Shown here one piece after another: positions 1 to 7,931 of a DNA stretch of 64,000 nt (positions are counted from its first letter, which is position 1; each line of letters starts with the position of its first letter). The translations under genes and the position numbers were made by a program. The DNA lies in NCBI GenBank assembly GCA_963720945.1, contig CAVRHH010000031.1, positions 186,001 through 250,000 of the forward strand, written 5' to 3'. The notes beneath the pieces are model-generated. The model ran no database searches. It was not told where the DNA came from and saw only the letters and a list, made by a program, of their open reading frames with translations. This stretch comes from Bog-532 sp963720945. GTDB lineage: Bacteria; Actinomycetota; Actinomycetes; Streptosporangiales; Streptosporangiaceae.

Positions 1-298
1 CCGCCCGCTCGATCAGCGGCAGGACGGTCTTCACCGACAGGCGGCTCGCGGCCGTGCCGAGCAGCCGCGTCCGCAGGCTCGGGCCGCGGTCAGCCGGGAT
101 GGCGGCGCCCGCGTCGCGGAGCTTGCCCTCCCAGTGCGCGGCGTGCTTCAGCTCGATCGACGCCAGCTCGCGGAAGATCTCCTGGCGCTCTCCGGTCTCT
201 ACCTCGGCCAGCCGCGAGTACAGCGCGGCGGCGTCCCGCTCGCTGGCCAGCATGTCCCGCCAGTGCCTGACGGACTTGGTGGCATTTTCAGAACTCAC
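1..298 (-). CDS. VIT1/CCC1 transporter family protein, N-terminal ferritin-like part (partial)
   Basis: The gene runs off the left edge of the window, so only about 99 N-terminal residues are visible. They start at a GTG (296-298) and form a two-helix ferritin-like segment: a first helix with AALYSRLAEVETGER and a second with ELASIELKHAAHWEGKL, which holds the ExxH-type ligand spacing of rubrerythrin folds. Actinobacterial VIT1/CCC1 iron or manganese transporters carry this kind of domain ahead of their membrane part, so a metal transporter is the best reading. The membrane part is outside the window. No strong ribosome site precedes the GTG, so the exact start is uncertain. Confidence 0.75.
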   Translation of the reverse strand, partial: MSSENATKSVRHWRDMLASERDAAALYSRLAEVETGERQEIFRELASIELKHAAHWEGKLRDAGAAIPADRGPSLRTRLLGTAASRLSVKTVLPLIERA

Positions 299-370
299 AG
301 TTTCTATAACCAGTCTGTCGGGGCCGTTATGCCGTCGGGGCGGTGAGGCCGTCGGGGTCGTTATGCCGCG

Positions 371-480
371 GGGGCGGCTGTGCCCGCGGGGCGGCTGTGC
401 CCGCGGGGCGGCTGTGCCCGCGGGGCGGCTGTGCCCGCGGGGCGGCTGTGCCCCCGGGGCGGCTGTGCCCCCGGGGGGCT
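371..480. repeat. 17-bp GC-rich tandem repeat, about 6 copies
   Basis: The unit GGGGCGGCTGTGCCCGC repeats head to tail from 371, 388, 405, 422, 439 and 456, with a degenerate seventh copy. The last copies change GC to CC. It fills the gap between the stop of the serine hydrolase gene and the start of the transporter gene. The 17-bp period is not a multiple of three, which fits non-coding DNA. Related 16-17-bp arrays with different units occur near 33.0, 41.7 and 43.4 kb. Confidence 0.95.
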
Positions 481-496
481 GCCCTGGGGTGCCGCC

Positions 497-1708
497 TCAG
501 TCGGCGATGGCCTGGTAGGTGGCGGTCCAGAAGTCCTGGAAGAGCCGGGGCGGGATGGCGGAGGCCCACGCCTGCTGCGTCATCAGGATCATGGTGAGGT
601 CCTCCGCTGGATCGTTGTACCAGGACGTACCCATTCCGCCGTCCCAGCCGTAGGTGCCGACCGACTTTGCCACCTCGGTGCGCTCGGTGACGACCGCGAC
701 GCCGAAGCCCCAGCCGTGGACCCGGAAGAACCCGGGCACCAGCCCGGACGCGGCCTTCTGCTCGGGGGTCAGCTGGTCGCTGGTCATGAACTCCACAGAC
801 GGCCGGGACAGGATCCTCATGCCGCGGCTGACTCCCTTTCCCCGCAGCATGTCGGCGAACGCGAGGAAGTCGTCGACGGTGGAGACCAGGCCACCGCCGC
901 CGGAGGGGAACGAGGGCAGGCGGCTCCACTGGCCGTCGGCCGGCTCGTCGTAAACGACCGCGGTGCGGTGTTCCGGGTCGATGACGTAGGAGGTCGCGAG
1001 CCGCCCGATGCTGTCCCACGGGACGCCGAAGCCGGTGTCCGTCATGCCGAGCGGGCCGAAGATCCGCTCGTTGAGAAACGTCTCGAACGGCTGCCCGGAG
1101 GCGCGCCCGATCAGCACCCCGAGGACGTCGGAGCCCGTGTTGTACATCCAGCGTTCGCCCGGCTGGTAGATCAGCGGGAGCGTGCCGAGGCGGCGGATCC
1201 ACTCGTCCGGCCCCGGCGGGGTCTGCGGGCTCGGCATCCCCTGCCCGAGTTCCAGCTCGGACAGCGCGTCGGCGATCGGCACGGTTCCGGGCGCGGCCGC
1301 GACAATGCCGAGGCCCATGGTGAACGTGAGCAGGTCCCGGACGGTGATCGGCCGGTACGCGGGCACCGTGTCGTCCAGCTCGGCGTCCGGCCGCTTCAGC
1401 ACCTGCCGGTCGGCCAGCTCGGGGAGCAGCCGGTTCACCGGCTCGTCCAGCCGGAGCAGGCATTCCTCGACCAGGATCATGGCCGCGGCCGCGGTGACCG
1501 GCTTGGTCATCGACGAGATGCGGAAGATCGTGTCGCGGCGCATCGGCTGCTCCGAGTCCGCGCCCATCGCGCCGATCGCGTCGATGTGCCCCTCGCCCCG
1601 GCGCGCGACGAGCGTCACGAGGCCGGGCACCTCGCCCCGCTCGACGTAGCCGGTCATCACGTCGTGCAGACGCTTGAGCCGCTCCGCTGACAGTCCGCCG
1701 TCCCGCAT
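497..1708 (-). CDS. Serine hydrolase of the beta-lactamase / family VIII esterase type
   Basis: A 403-residue protein of the penicillin-binding-protein-like fold (PF00144 family). The nucleophile motif SxxK is S66-M-T-K69 in FRISSMTKPV. The conserved tyrosine motif is at Y189 (MYNTGSDVLG), and the C-terminal part has the Gly/Trp-rich GWDGG strand seen in family VIII carboxylesterases. There is no signal peptide, so it is probably a cytoplasmic esterase or beta-lactamase-like hydrolase; the substrate cannot be told from sequence. Length is normal for the family. It stands alone on the minus strand, downstream of the sigma factor gene, with a 17-bp repeat array after its stop. Confidence 0.9.
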   Translation of the reverse strand: MRDGGLSAERLKRLHDVMTGYVERGEVPGLVTLVARRGEGHIDAIGAMGADSEQPMRRDTIFRISSMTKPVTAAAAMILVEECLLRLDEPVNRLLPELADRQVLKRPDAELDDTVPAYRPITVRDLLTFTMGLGIVAAAPGTVPIADALSELELGQGMPSPQTPPGPDEWIRRLGTLPLIYQPGERWMYNTGSDVLGVLIGRASGQPFETFLNERIFGPLGMTDTGFGVPWDSIGRLATSYVIDPEHRTAVVYDEPADGQWSRLPSFPSGGGGLVSTVDDFLAFADMLRGKGVSRGMRILSRPSVEFMTSDQLTPEQKAASGLVPGFFRVHGWGFGVAVVTERTEVAKSVGTYGWDGGMGTSWYNDPAEDLTMILMTQQAWASAIPPRLFQDFWTATYQAIAD

Positions 1709-1857
1709 GGTCGTCCCTTCTGAGGTCTGCCCGGCTTACCCGTATCTTCGCCGATAGCAGACCGCCGGAATGACCAGGACGCCCGGCCTGTGGCCGACGT
1801 GTTAGCTGCCCGGCCGGGGATGCGGGGTGCTCCGGCCGGGGAAGCGTACCGCGCTCG

Positions 1858-2841
1858 CTAGGGCAGGTGCGCGGGCAGCCCGAACGCCGGGAACAGCGCG
1901 GCGGTGTCGAGGAACATCGTCATCCGCGCGATCCGGTCCCCGGAGATCTCCAGCACCTGCAGTGCCCACGGCGCGCGGCCGCCGCTGGGGTCGGGCTTGT
2001 ACTGGCCGAAGGCCGGGCAGCCGTTGGCCCGCACCGGGATCAGGCGCGAGTCGCGGCAGCCGCTGGGCCCGGGCTGCACCATCCAGGTGGTGATGTCCGC
2101 CGCGCCCCGTACCCACATGGCGAATGGCGGCATGGACTGCAGGGCGTCCTCGTGCAGCAGCCCGATCAGGGCCGACATGTCATACCGCTCGAACGCCTCG
2201 ACGTACCGGTTCAGCAGCTCGGCGTGGTCCTCGGGTACGCCGTCGGCCCGCTGGTCGGCGGGGACGGCGGCGAGCGTGGCGCGTGCCCGCTGCAGCGCGC
2301 TGTTGACCGCCGGCACCGTGGTCCCGAGCAGCTCGGCGACCTCCGTGGCCTGGAAGCGCAGCACCTCGCACAGGATCAGCGTGGCCCGCTGCTTGGGCGA
2401 CAGGTGCTGCAAAGCCGTGACGAACGCCAGCCGGATGGTGTCCCGCGCCTCGACGATCTCGGCCGGGTCGGCGCCGGTCGGCAGGACGCGCTCGTCGGCG
2501 ATGGGGGAGACCCACATATTCTCCGGCAGCATCTGGCCCAGGAACGCCTCGTCGGGGGCGGACGGCGGGCCGAGCTCCATCGGCCGGGCGCGGCGCTGCC
2601 GGCCCCGGAGCATGTCCAGGCACACGTTGGTCGCGATGCGGTACAGCCAGGACCGGACGGACGACCGGCCCTCGAACTGGCCGGACGACCGCCACGCCCG
2701 CAGCATCGTCTCCTGCACGGCGTCGTCGGCCTCGAAGCCCGACCCGAGCATCCGGTAGCAGTAGCCGGTGAGTTCCCGGCGGTAGTCCTCCAGCGCCCCA
2801 GGCTGGCCGGCCAGGGCGGTGTTATCAGTGCGTGATGCCAT
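1858..2841 (-). CDS. ECF RNA polymerase sigma factor, SigG/SigX5 type with SnoaL-like tail
   Basis: A 327-residue sigma-70 family protein. Region 2 lies at about residues 20-90 (YCYRMLGSGFEADDAVQ, then the WLYRIATNVCLD helix). Region 4 is at about 135-190, with a helix-turn-helix around ATEVAELLGTTVPAV. After residue 205 it continues with an NTF2/SnoaL-like domain of about 115 residues. Such tails replace a separate anti-sigma factor in several ECF groups and modulate activity. The layout matches the group known as SigG or TIGR02960/SigX5. The ATG at 2839-2841 overlaps an inverted repeat and lies 42 bp beyond the stop of the PrsW-like gene, so the two may be cotranscribed. Confidence 0.93.
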   Translation of the reverse strand: MASRTDNTALAGQPGALEDYRRELTGYCYRMLGSGFEADDAVQETMLRAWRSSGQFEGRSSVRSWLYRIATNVCLDMLRGRQRRARPMELGPPSAPDEAFLGQMLPENMWVSPIADERVLPTGADPAEIVEARDTIRLAFVTALQHLSPKQRATLILCEVLRFQATEVAELLGTTVPAVNSALQRARATLAAVPADQRADGVPEDHAELLNRYVEAFERYDMSALIGLLHEDALQSMPPFAMWVRGAADITTWMVQPGPSGCRDSRLIPVRANGCPAFGQYKPDPSGGRAPWALQVLEISGDRIARMTMFLDTAALFPAFGLPAHLP

Positions 2842-2865
2842 ACCCCCGGACTCTACCGGGGGGTA
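2841..2865. promoter_or_regulatory. Inverted repeat at the sigma factor start codon
   Basis: CCCCCGG (2843-2849) pairs with CCGGGGG (2856-2862) around a six-base loop, and TACC/GGTA extends it with one extra base. It lies between the PrsW-like stop and the sigma factor ATG, touching the ATG. It could be a terminator after the PrsW-like gene, or an RNA hairpin or operator controlling sigma factor expression. Confidence 0.5.
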
Positions 2866-2883
2866 CCGACAGCCGTCAGGATG

Positions 2884-4152
2884 CTAATCGTCGTCGTCCT
2901 CGGTGGGGCCACCGTCGCCGCTGGACCGCCGGGGGACGGGCCGCCCGCCCGGCCGGGTCCTCCGGGGCGATGCCATGGCGGAGGTGCCGTCCGGGGCCCA
3001 GGACGGATACGGCGGCTGCCGGCCGCGCAGGGCGGACGCGGCCTGGCTCATCGCCTCCAGCGAGCTCGCGTGCCGCTCGGTGAACGCGTCCGGGTCCATC
3101 TGCCCGCGCCGGGCCCGGTCGCACGCCAGCGCCAGCTCCGTCGCGGTGAGCTGATACCTGGCCATGGTGTCGGCGCCGCGCAGCCCGCAGTGCAGCCGGG
3201 CCCACTGCCGCGCGAGCCGCCTCATCCGCAGGTCGGTCAGCATCTGCAGGTCTTCGGCGGTCATCACGACCGGGTCCTTGAACGGCGCGAGCAATTCCCT
3301 GATCAGCCCGACCATGCGGCTGCGGTCGCGGACCATCGCGGCCAGCAGCCCGCCGAAGGCCAGCAGCAGGATCACGTAGACGACGGCGGTGCGGCCCGCC
3401 CCCGCGTGCAGGGAGTCGTCCCACAGCGTGTGCAGCGCGACCGCGGCCACCCAGCCGCCCAGCACGGCCCACCGGCCACGCCGCCACGGCTGCATCGCGG
3501 CGTAGGCGACGCCGATGCCGATCATCGACGTGAACAGCGGGTCCCACAGCGGCGTGAGCAGGGCGCGCTGGAAGAAGGCGGACACCAGCGCCGCCAGCCC
3601 GCTGCGCTCCGCCTGCACGTAGGCGAACAGGTTGGCCACCAGGGCCCAGCCGAGCCCGGTGGTGGCGCCGTAGACCACGCCGTCGCTGACGCCGTCGATC
3701 TCGGCTCGCTGGTAGCGCAGCAGGCCGACCAGGACGGCGCCCTTGAGGGTTTCCGCGATCAGCGCCCCGACGAAGGCCGCGCCCAGCGTCGAGGTGGCCA
3801 CCTGGCCGGCCTGCGGCCCCAGTTCGGGCGTGGTGATCAGCGTGTTGCCCAGCGCGTGCCCGACGAATCCGATCAGCGCCGCCATCGCCGCGCCCGCACC
3901 GAACGTGATGGCCAGCAGCATCGGCGGCTCGGGCTCCAGCCGGTCCAGGTAGAGCACGCCGGCCATCACCAGCGGGACGGGCAGGATGGCGAGCGCCAGC
4001 CCAGCCGCGGTCGGCGCCGGGCCGCCGTGAATGGCGACCGCGAGCGCGATCACCGCGAGCAGGCAGCACGCGGCCAGGCCGGCCAGAAACCCAACCGGGA
4101 CACGGGGAGGGGGACGGGCATCGATCGCCGGGCCGGGATCCGATGACACCAT
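2884..4152 (-). CDS. PrsW-like polytopic membrane protein, catalytic motifs degenerate
   Basis: A 422-residue protein with about eight hydrophobic segments between residues 20 and 275, then a soluble C-terminal part ending in a Ser/Arg/Pro-rich tail with an acidic end. Spacing matches PrsW-type intramembrane metalloproteases (CPBP-related), which cleave anti-sigma factors. The key residues look altered. The EExxK motif is AETLK (A133-E134...K137), the following glutamate-asparagine motif is A173-N174, and a middle histidine position reads W-D-P. HTLWD (H241, D245) is kept. It may therefore be inactive as a protease, or use a modified site. It precedes an ECF sigma factor gene on the same strand. 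Confidence 0.75.
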   Translation of the reverse strand: MVSSDPGPAIDARPPPRVPVGFLAGLAACCLLAVIALAVAIHGGPAPTAAGLALAILPVPLVMAGVLYLDRLEPEPPMLLAITFGAGAAMAALIGFVGHALGNTLITTPELGPQAGQVATSTLGAAFVGALIAETLKGAVLVGLLRYQRAEIDGVSDGVVYGATTGLGWALVANLFAYVQAERSGLAALVSAFFQRALLTPLWDPLFTSMIGIGVAYAAMQPWRRGRWAVLGGWVAAVALHTLWDDSLHAGAGRTAVVYVILLLAFGGLLAAMVRDRSRMVGLIRELLAPFKDPVVMTAEDLQMLTDLRMRRLARQWARLHCGLRGADTMARYQLTATELALACDRARRGQMDPDAFTERHASSLEAMSQAASALRGRQPPYPSWAPDGTSAMASPRRTRPGGRPVPRRSSGDGGPTEDDDD

Positions 4153-4218
4153 GCCAGGCAGCGTAACCGCCCGTCGCCGTCTGTGCGCAACCCCGCAGTA
4201 CAGGGATTTGCACGGTCG

Positions 4219-5007
4219 TTATGCGGTGAAGAATTCCGCCAGGACCGGGGCCAGCACGGCCGGGTCCACGTCGTGCGTCTGGCCGTCCACCTCGCGAAGC
4301 CGCGCATGCGGCATTTCCGCGCTCAGCGTCCGGGCCGTCTCGCGCATGAATGGGAAGCCGGCGCCACCGAACATGATCAGGGCCTCCGCGGCGACGTGAG
4401 CCGCCTGGGCGACCGGTACCGCCAGGCTGTCGCCCAGCAGGCCGGCGTGGTCGTAGGCGAGGGTCGGCGCGATCGCCTCCAGCGCCGGGAAGAACGGTGC
4501 CTGGCGCATCCCGTCGATCTGCGCCGCGGGCATCCCCAAATAGGCCATGAACAGGGCCACGGCGTCGCCCCGGCGGCCGGCCGCCAGCGCCCCGGCGAGG
4601 TCGCCCAGGTAGGTCTTCCACGATGCCTGGGCCGCCGGGTCGTCGTTGTAGGGCGCCTCATACAGCGCGATCTTCGGCACGTCGGCCTGGCCGGCCCGCA
4701 GGACCGTGTCCAGCACGAGCGCGCACCCCGAGGAGTGGCCGTACAGGAAGGCCGTCCCGCCGGCCGCCCCGACGAGCGCCAGCAGGTCCTCGGTCTCGCG
4801 CTCGACCGCGTACGGCGGGGTGTCCCCGCTGTCACCGCGCCCGCGCCGGTCGTACCGGTACACGGTGAGGCCCGCGGCGAGCAGGCCGGCCAGGTCCGCC
4901 TTGGCCCCGCGGGCGCACAGCGCGCCGTCCACGATGATGAGCGCCGGGCCGGCGCCCTCGCGTTCGTAGGCGATCGTCGTTCCGTCCGCGGATGAGACCG
5001 TCTTCAT
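4219..5007 (-). CDS. Alpha/beta hydrolase
   Basis: A 262-residue single-domain alpha/beta hydrolase. The nucleophile elbow is G90-H-S92-S-G94, an RYDRRGRGDSG segment follows strand 4, and a C-terminal DGQTHDV supplies the histidine. The start is clear: ATG at 5005-5007 with AAGGAG about seven bases upstream. It is third in a minus-strand run after an ArsR regulator and an AHSA1 protein (46-bp gap), so it is probably expressed with them. Substrate unknown. Similar small hydrolases next to ArsR/AHSA1 pairs are common in actinobacteria. Confidence 0.9.
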   Translation of the reverse strand: MKTVSSADGTTIAYEREGAGPALIIVDGALCARGAKADLAGLLAAGLTVYRYDRRGRGDSGDTPPYAVERETEDLLALVGAAGGTAFLYGHSSGCALVLDTVLRAGQADVPKIALYEAPYNDDPAAQASWKTYLGDLAGALAAGRRGDAVALFMAYLGMPAAQIDGMRQAPFFPALEAIAPTLAYDHAGLLGDSLAVPVAQAAHVAAEALIMFGGAGFPFMRETARTLSAEMPHARLREVDGQTHDVDPAVLAPVLAEFFTA

Positions 5008-5053
5008 GTGAGCGCTCCTTAGATCGGATGGTGGCGGCCGGTTCGGGCCCCGG

Positions 5054-5494
5054 TCACAGCGCGGCGAGGTAGGCCGCGAAACGGTCGAGTGACGTGCGGA
5101 AGCCAGCCTGCGCTTCGGGCGTGCGGAACGCGTCCGGCACGTTCCGCTGGTGGATGCGGACCTCGGTGCGGGCGCCCCCGAGGTCGGTGAACGTCGAGGT
5201 TGTCGTCACGCCGGTGGCGGGCTCGGTCCACACCAGCCGTTCCGGCGGCACGACCTCGACGTAGACCGCGTGCATCGTGTACTGGCTGCCGTCACCGTCG
5301 CTGACGATCACGGTCTCGAAGATCCCGCCGGGCCGCGGGTCGGCCGTGATCCCCGTCGCCGGCGTGTGCGTGCCGGCAGGCCCCCAGAAGTGCGCCAGGT
5401 GCTCCGGCTCGGTCATGCAGCGGAAGACCAGTTCGCGGGGGGCGTCGAAGACGCGGGTGCAGATCAGTTCGGCCGCTGCCGCCGGGTCACTCAT
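5054..5494 (-). CDS. SRPBCC / AHSA1 domain protein
   Basis: A 146-residue START-like fold protein of the AHSA1 family. Hallmarks are the N-terminal RVFDAPRELVFRCMTEPEHL, the WGPAGTHT strand, the RPGGIFETVI segment and a C-terminal amphipathic helix (RTSLDRFAAYLAAL). These proteins form a hydrophobic cavity; many act in small-molecule or stress functions that are not well defined. Its ATG overlaps the last eight bases of the ArsR gene, a very common ArsR-AHSA1 pairing that implies translational coupling. Confidence 0.92.
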   Translation of the reverse strand: MSDPAAAAELICTRVFDAPRELVFRCMTEPEHLAHFWGPAGTHTPATGITADPRPGGIFETVIVSDGDGSQYTMHAVYVEVVPPERLVWTEPATGVTTTSTFTDLGGARTEVRIHQRNVPDAFRTPEAQAGFRTSLDRFAAYLAAL

Positions 5495-5897
5495 GCCGGT
5501 CTCCCATCCCGTCCGCGGGGGACGTGGCCCCTTCCCGGCCCGGGGACGCCGCCCGCTGGATCTCGCGCAGGTGCTCGCCGAGTTTGTCGAATCGCTCCGT
5601 CCAGATCCGGCGGTTCGTCTCGATCCAGCTCATCGCCTCGTCGAGCACGTCACCCTCCAGGTGGCACGGCCGGAACTGGGCCCGCCGGGTCCGCGAGATG
5701 AGGCCGCAGCGCTCGAGCACCTTCAGGTGTTTCGAGATGCCCGGCAGCGTCATGGCGAAGGGTGCCGCCAGTTCGTTCACCGTGGCGTCGCCCCGGGCGA
5801 GATGGGCCACAATCGCCCGGCGCGTCGGGTCGGCCAGGGCGGTGAAGGTGGCGTCCAGCCGCTCGCCGGCCTCAGGCGTCCCGGTTGGCATGCTCAT
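5487..5897 (-). CDS. ArsR-family transcriptional regulator
   Basis: A 136-residue winged-helix repressor of the SdpR-like ArsR type. It contains LADPTRRAIVAHLARGDATV, the recognition-helix region APFAMTLPGISKHLKVLE, and a beta wing with RTRRAQFRPCHL. No metal-binding cysteine motif (ELCVCDL type) is present, so it probably does not sense arsenic or another thiophilic metal. It heads the ArsR-AHSA1-hydrolase operon and likely represses it through the inverted repeat just upstream. The ATG at 5895-5897 has no strong ribosome site and may be translated leaderless. Confidence 0.93.
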   Translation of the reverse strand: MSMPTGTPEAGERLDATFTALADPTRRAIVAHLARGDATVNELAAPFAMTLPGISKHLKVLERCGLISRTRRAQFRPCHLEGDVLDEAMSWIETNRRIWTERFDKLGEHLREIQRAASPGREGATSPADGMGDRHE

Positions 5898-5903
5898 ACC
5901 GTT

Positions 5904-5937
5904 ACTTCACCACTTGGCTAGTTAACTGTCAAGCTAA
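5904..5937 (-). promoter_or_regulatory. Putative promoter and ArsR operator
   Basis: The inverted repeat TTAACTGTCAAGCTAA (5922-5937; TTAnCT...AGnTAA) overlaps a minus-strand TTGACA at 5932-5927. Seventeen bases on, TGAAGT (5909-5904) is a weak -10. The start codon lies only seven bases beyond, which would give a leaderless transcript. An operator covering the -35 box fits autorepression by the ArsR protein. The -10 match is poor, so the promoter part is an inference. Confidence 0.5.
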
Positions 5938-6109
5938 ATACGATCCCATTCCCCATAAAGAAACCCGGGCCACGCCGTAAACAGACATCGCCCGTTCAGT
6001 GCAGGGCTTCGTTCCGGATGCGCGGGAGCAGCAGGCCGCCCGCCAGGCCGGCCGCCGACAGCAGCGGCCACTGGACGGCAAGGCGCCGGGATTCAGTACC
6101 GGGCGCCGG

Positions 6110-7048
6110 TCACCTCGTCCGCCAGCGGGTCGAGCCGGCCCAGGTCGGCGGGGCTAACGCCAGCGCGCCCAGCTGCCCGGCCAGGGCCGTGAGGACCGGG
6201 CCGAGCGGCGCGTCGATGGTGGCGATCGCCAGCGCGTCACCCCGGGTCTCCCCCTGGTTCACGATCACCACCGGGACGCCCAGCCGGGCCGCGTGCCGGA
6301 CGAACCGGTAGCCGGACATCACGGTCAGCGAGGAGCCCAGCACGACGAGGGCGCCGGCCTGCCCGACCAGGGCGTAGCAGTCGTCGACCCGGGTCCGCGG
6401 CACGTTCTCGCCGAAGAACACCACATCGGGCTTGAGCAGGCCGCCGCACGCCCGGCAGTCCACCACGCGGAACCGCGCGGCCGCCTCGTCAGCCAGCACC
6501 GCGTCGCCGTCCGGGTTGATCGCGGTGATCTCCGCTGCCCAGCCGGGGTTGGCCGCGCGCAGCCGTTCGTCCAGCTCATCGCGCGCCGTGCGCTGCCCGC
6601 AGGTCAGGCAGAGCACCCGGTCCAGGCTGCCGTGCAGCTCGATCACCTGCCGCGCGCCGGCCGCCTGATGGAGGCCGTCCACGTTCTGCGTGATGATCCC
6701 GGCCAGCAGCCCGCGCCGCTGCAGCCCGGCCACCGCGCGGTGCCCCGCGTTGGGCGCGGCCCGGGCCACGTGCCGCCAGCCGAGGTGGCTGCGGGCCCAG
6801 TACCGCTGCCGCGCCGCCGCCCCGCCCACGAACGCCTGATAGGTCATCGGCTCGGCACGCCGGGCGCGCCCGGTCGGCCCGCGGTAGTCGGGAATCCCCG
6901 ACTCGGTCGACAGCCCGGCCCCGCTGAGCACCACGACACCGCCGTTACGGACACAATCGACCAGCAACCCGAACGGGCCTTGCCGGAGCGCGTCCCCGGC
7001 TGTGCCGCCCGCCCCGCCCACGGCCGTTCCGTCCGCCAGCTGTGTCAC
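6110..7048 (-). CDS. Sir2-family NAD-dependent protein deacylase
   Basis: A sirtuin of about 312 residues from GTG 7046-7048. It shows the NAD motif GAGLSTESGIPDYRG (about 43-57), TQNVDGLHQAAG (120-131), catalytic H139 in ELHGS, and a four-cysteine zinc module C147-x2-C150 and C198-x2-C201. The C-terminal GSSLTVMSGYRF is also typical. It would remove acyl groups from lysines using NAD. The start is not certain: GGAAGG directly abuts the GTG, which is closer than usual, and the frame stays open upstream. It is divergent from the Mug glycosylase gene. Confidence 0.93.
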   Translation of the reverse strand: MTQLADGTAVGGAGGTAGDALRQGPFGLLVDCVRNGGVVVLSGAGLSTESGIPDYRGPTGRARRAEPMTYQAFVGGAAARQRYWARSHLGWRHVARAAPNAGHRAVAGLQRRGLLAGIITQNVDGLHQAAGARQVIELHGSLDRVLCLTCGQRTARDELDERLRAANPGWAAEITAINPDGDAVLADEAAARFRVVDCRACGGLLKPDVVFFGENVPRTRVDDCYALVGQAGALVVLGSSLTVMSGYRFVRHAARLGVPVVIVNQGETRGDALAIATIDAPLGPVLTALAGQLGALALAPPTWAGSTRWRTR

Positions 7049-7240
7049 CCTTCCATGCTGCCTGACGCGTCCCGGTGCCCCGAACCGGCCCCAGCGGGGG
7101 CCCGGCCCGGCGCAGCGGGGCCCCGGACCGGCTGATCCGGGCTCTCCGTTGCCGTTCTGGGATGTTTTCGTGTGATGGCTGCGTTCTGGCGTGCGTTTCG
7201 ACGGCTCCGTCGGCGATTGACCGCGCGGTACCGTGATGCG

Positions 7241-7810
7241 GTGCCGCCCACCCGCACCACCACCTATCGTGGCCTCGACCTGGCGGCCGCCCGCCACCGC
7301 ACGGTGCCCGACGTGCTGCCGGCGCCGGGCGAGCCGTTCCGCGTGCTGTTCTGCGGCATCAACCCGGGCCTGTACTCCGCCGCGACCGGCTGGCACTTCG
7401 CGCGGCCCGGCAACCGGTTCTGGCCCGCGCTGCACGGCTCCGGCTTCACCCCGCGCCTGCTGGCCCCCAGCGAGCAGCAGCTGCTGGCCGGCTACGGGCT
7501 GGGTATCACGAACCTGGTCGGCCGGGCGACGGCCCAGGCCGCCGAGCTCAGCCGCGCCGAGCTGCAAGCCGGCGGCGCCCAGCTGGCGGAGCTGGTGTCC
7601 CGGCACCGGCCCCGGTACGTCGCCATCGCCGGGGTGACCGCGTACCGGGTCTCGTTCGGCACAAAAGATGCCCAGGTCGGGCCGCAGGACACGGTGATCG
7701 GCGGCACCCGGCTGTGGATCGTGCCCAACCCGAGCGGCCTGAACGCGCACTGGCCGCTGGCCGCCATCACCGCCGAGTTCGGCCGCCTCCGCGACGCCGC
7801 CGGCTCATGA
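7241..7810 (+). CDS. mug: G/U mismatch-specific uracil-DNA glycosylase (Mug/TDG)
   Basis: About 189 residues from GTG 7241 (a longer reading begins at 7172). Family hallmarks are clear: GINPGLYSAATGWHFARPGN with the catalytic-site asparagine in GINPG, then the insertion loop NPSGLNAHW that pushes the base out of the helix. The enzyme removes uracil or thymine mispaired with guanine and starts base-excision repair. I preferred GTG 7241 because homologues begin shortly before the RTVPDVL segment; neither start has a good ribosome site. It ends before a strong hairpin shared with the converging reductase gene. Confidence 0.92.
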   Translation: MPPTRTTTYRGLDLAAARHRTVPDVLPAPGEPFRVLFCGINPGLYSAATGWHFARPGNRFWPALHGSGFTPRLLAPSEQQLLAGYGLGITNLVGRATAQAAELSRAELQAGGAQLAELVSRHRPRYVAIAGVTAYRVSFGTKDAQVGPQDTVIGGTRLWIVPNPSGLNAHWPLAAITAEFGRLRDAAGS

Positions 7811-7833
7811 GATGACGGACCGAAGGTCCGACC

Positions 7834-7870
7834 GGCCGCGACCCGGGTCTTGCGCCCGGGTGAGCGGCCG
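7834..7870. terminator. Composite hairpin between converging genes
   Basis: An outer stem CGGCCGC (7834-7840)/GCGGCCG (7864-7870) encloses an inner stem ACCCGGG (7841-7847)/CCCGGGT (7855-7861) with a two-base bulge and a seven-base loop. A smaller hairpin, CGGACC-GAA-GGTCCG (7816-7830), lies just before it. The position between two converging genes fits bidirectional termination; no T-run follows, as is usual in high-GC actinobacteria. Confidence 0.75.
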
Positions 7871-7931
7871 GTGTCACGGTGGCCAACCCGAGGGGGGCGT
7901 CGCGGGGGGTTCGGGGGGTCGTCCCCCCTGG

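Noticed and set aside
371..480. 17-bp repeats as a CRISPR array
   Set aside because: Units are head to tail with no spacers and no cas genes are nearby.
327..1690. Long open frames on both strands overlapping the serine hydrolase
   Set aside because: Their products are Arg/Pro/Gly-rich and match no family, while the 403-residue minus-strand frame carries complete hydrolase motifs. They are GC-rich shadows.
6003..6109. In-frame hydrophobic extension after the sirtuin stop (ending RIRNEALH)
   Set aside because: It has no start codon of its own and is short; readthrough of a TGA would be needed and nothing supports that.
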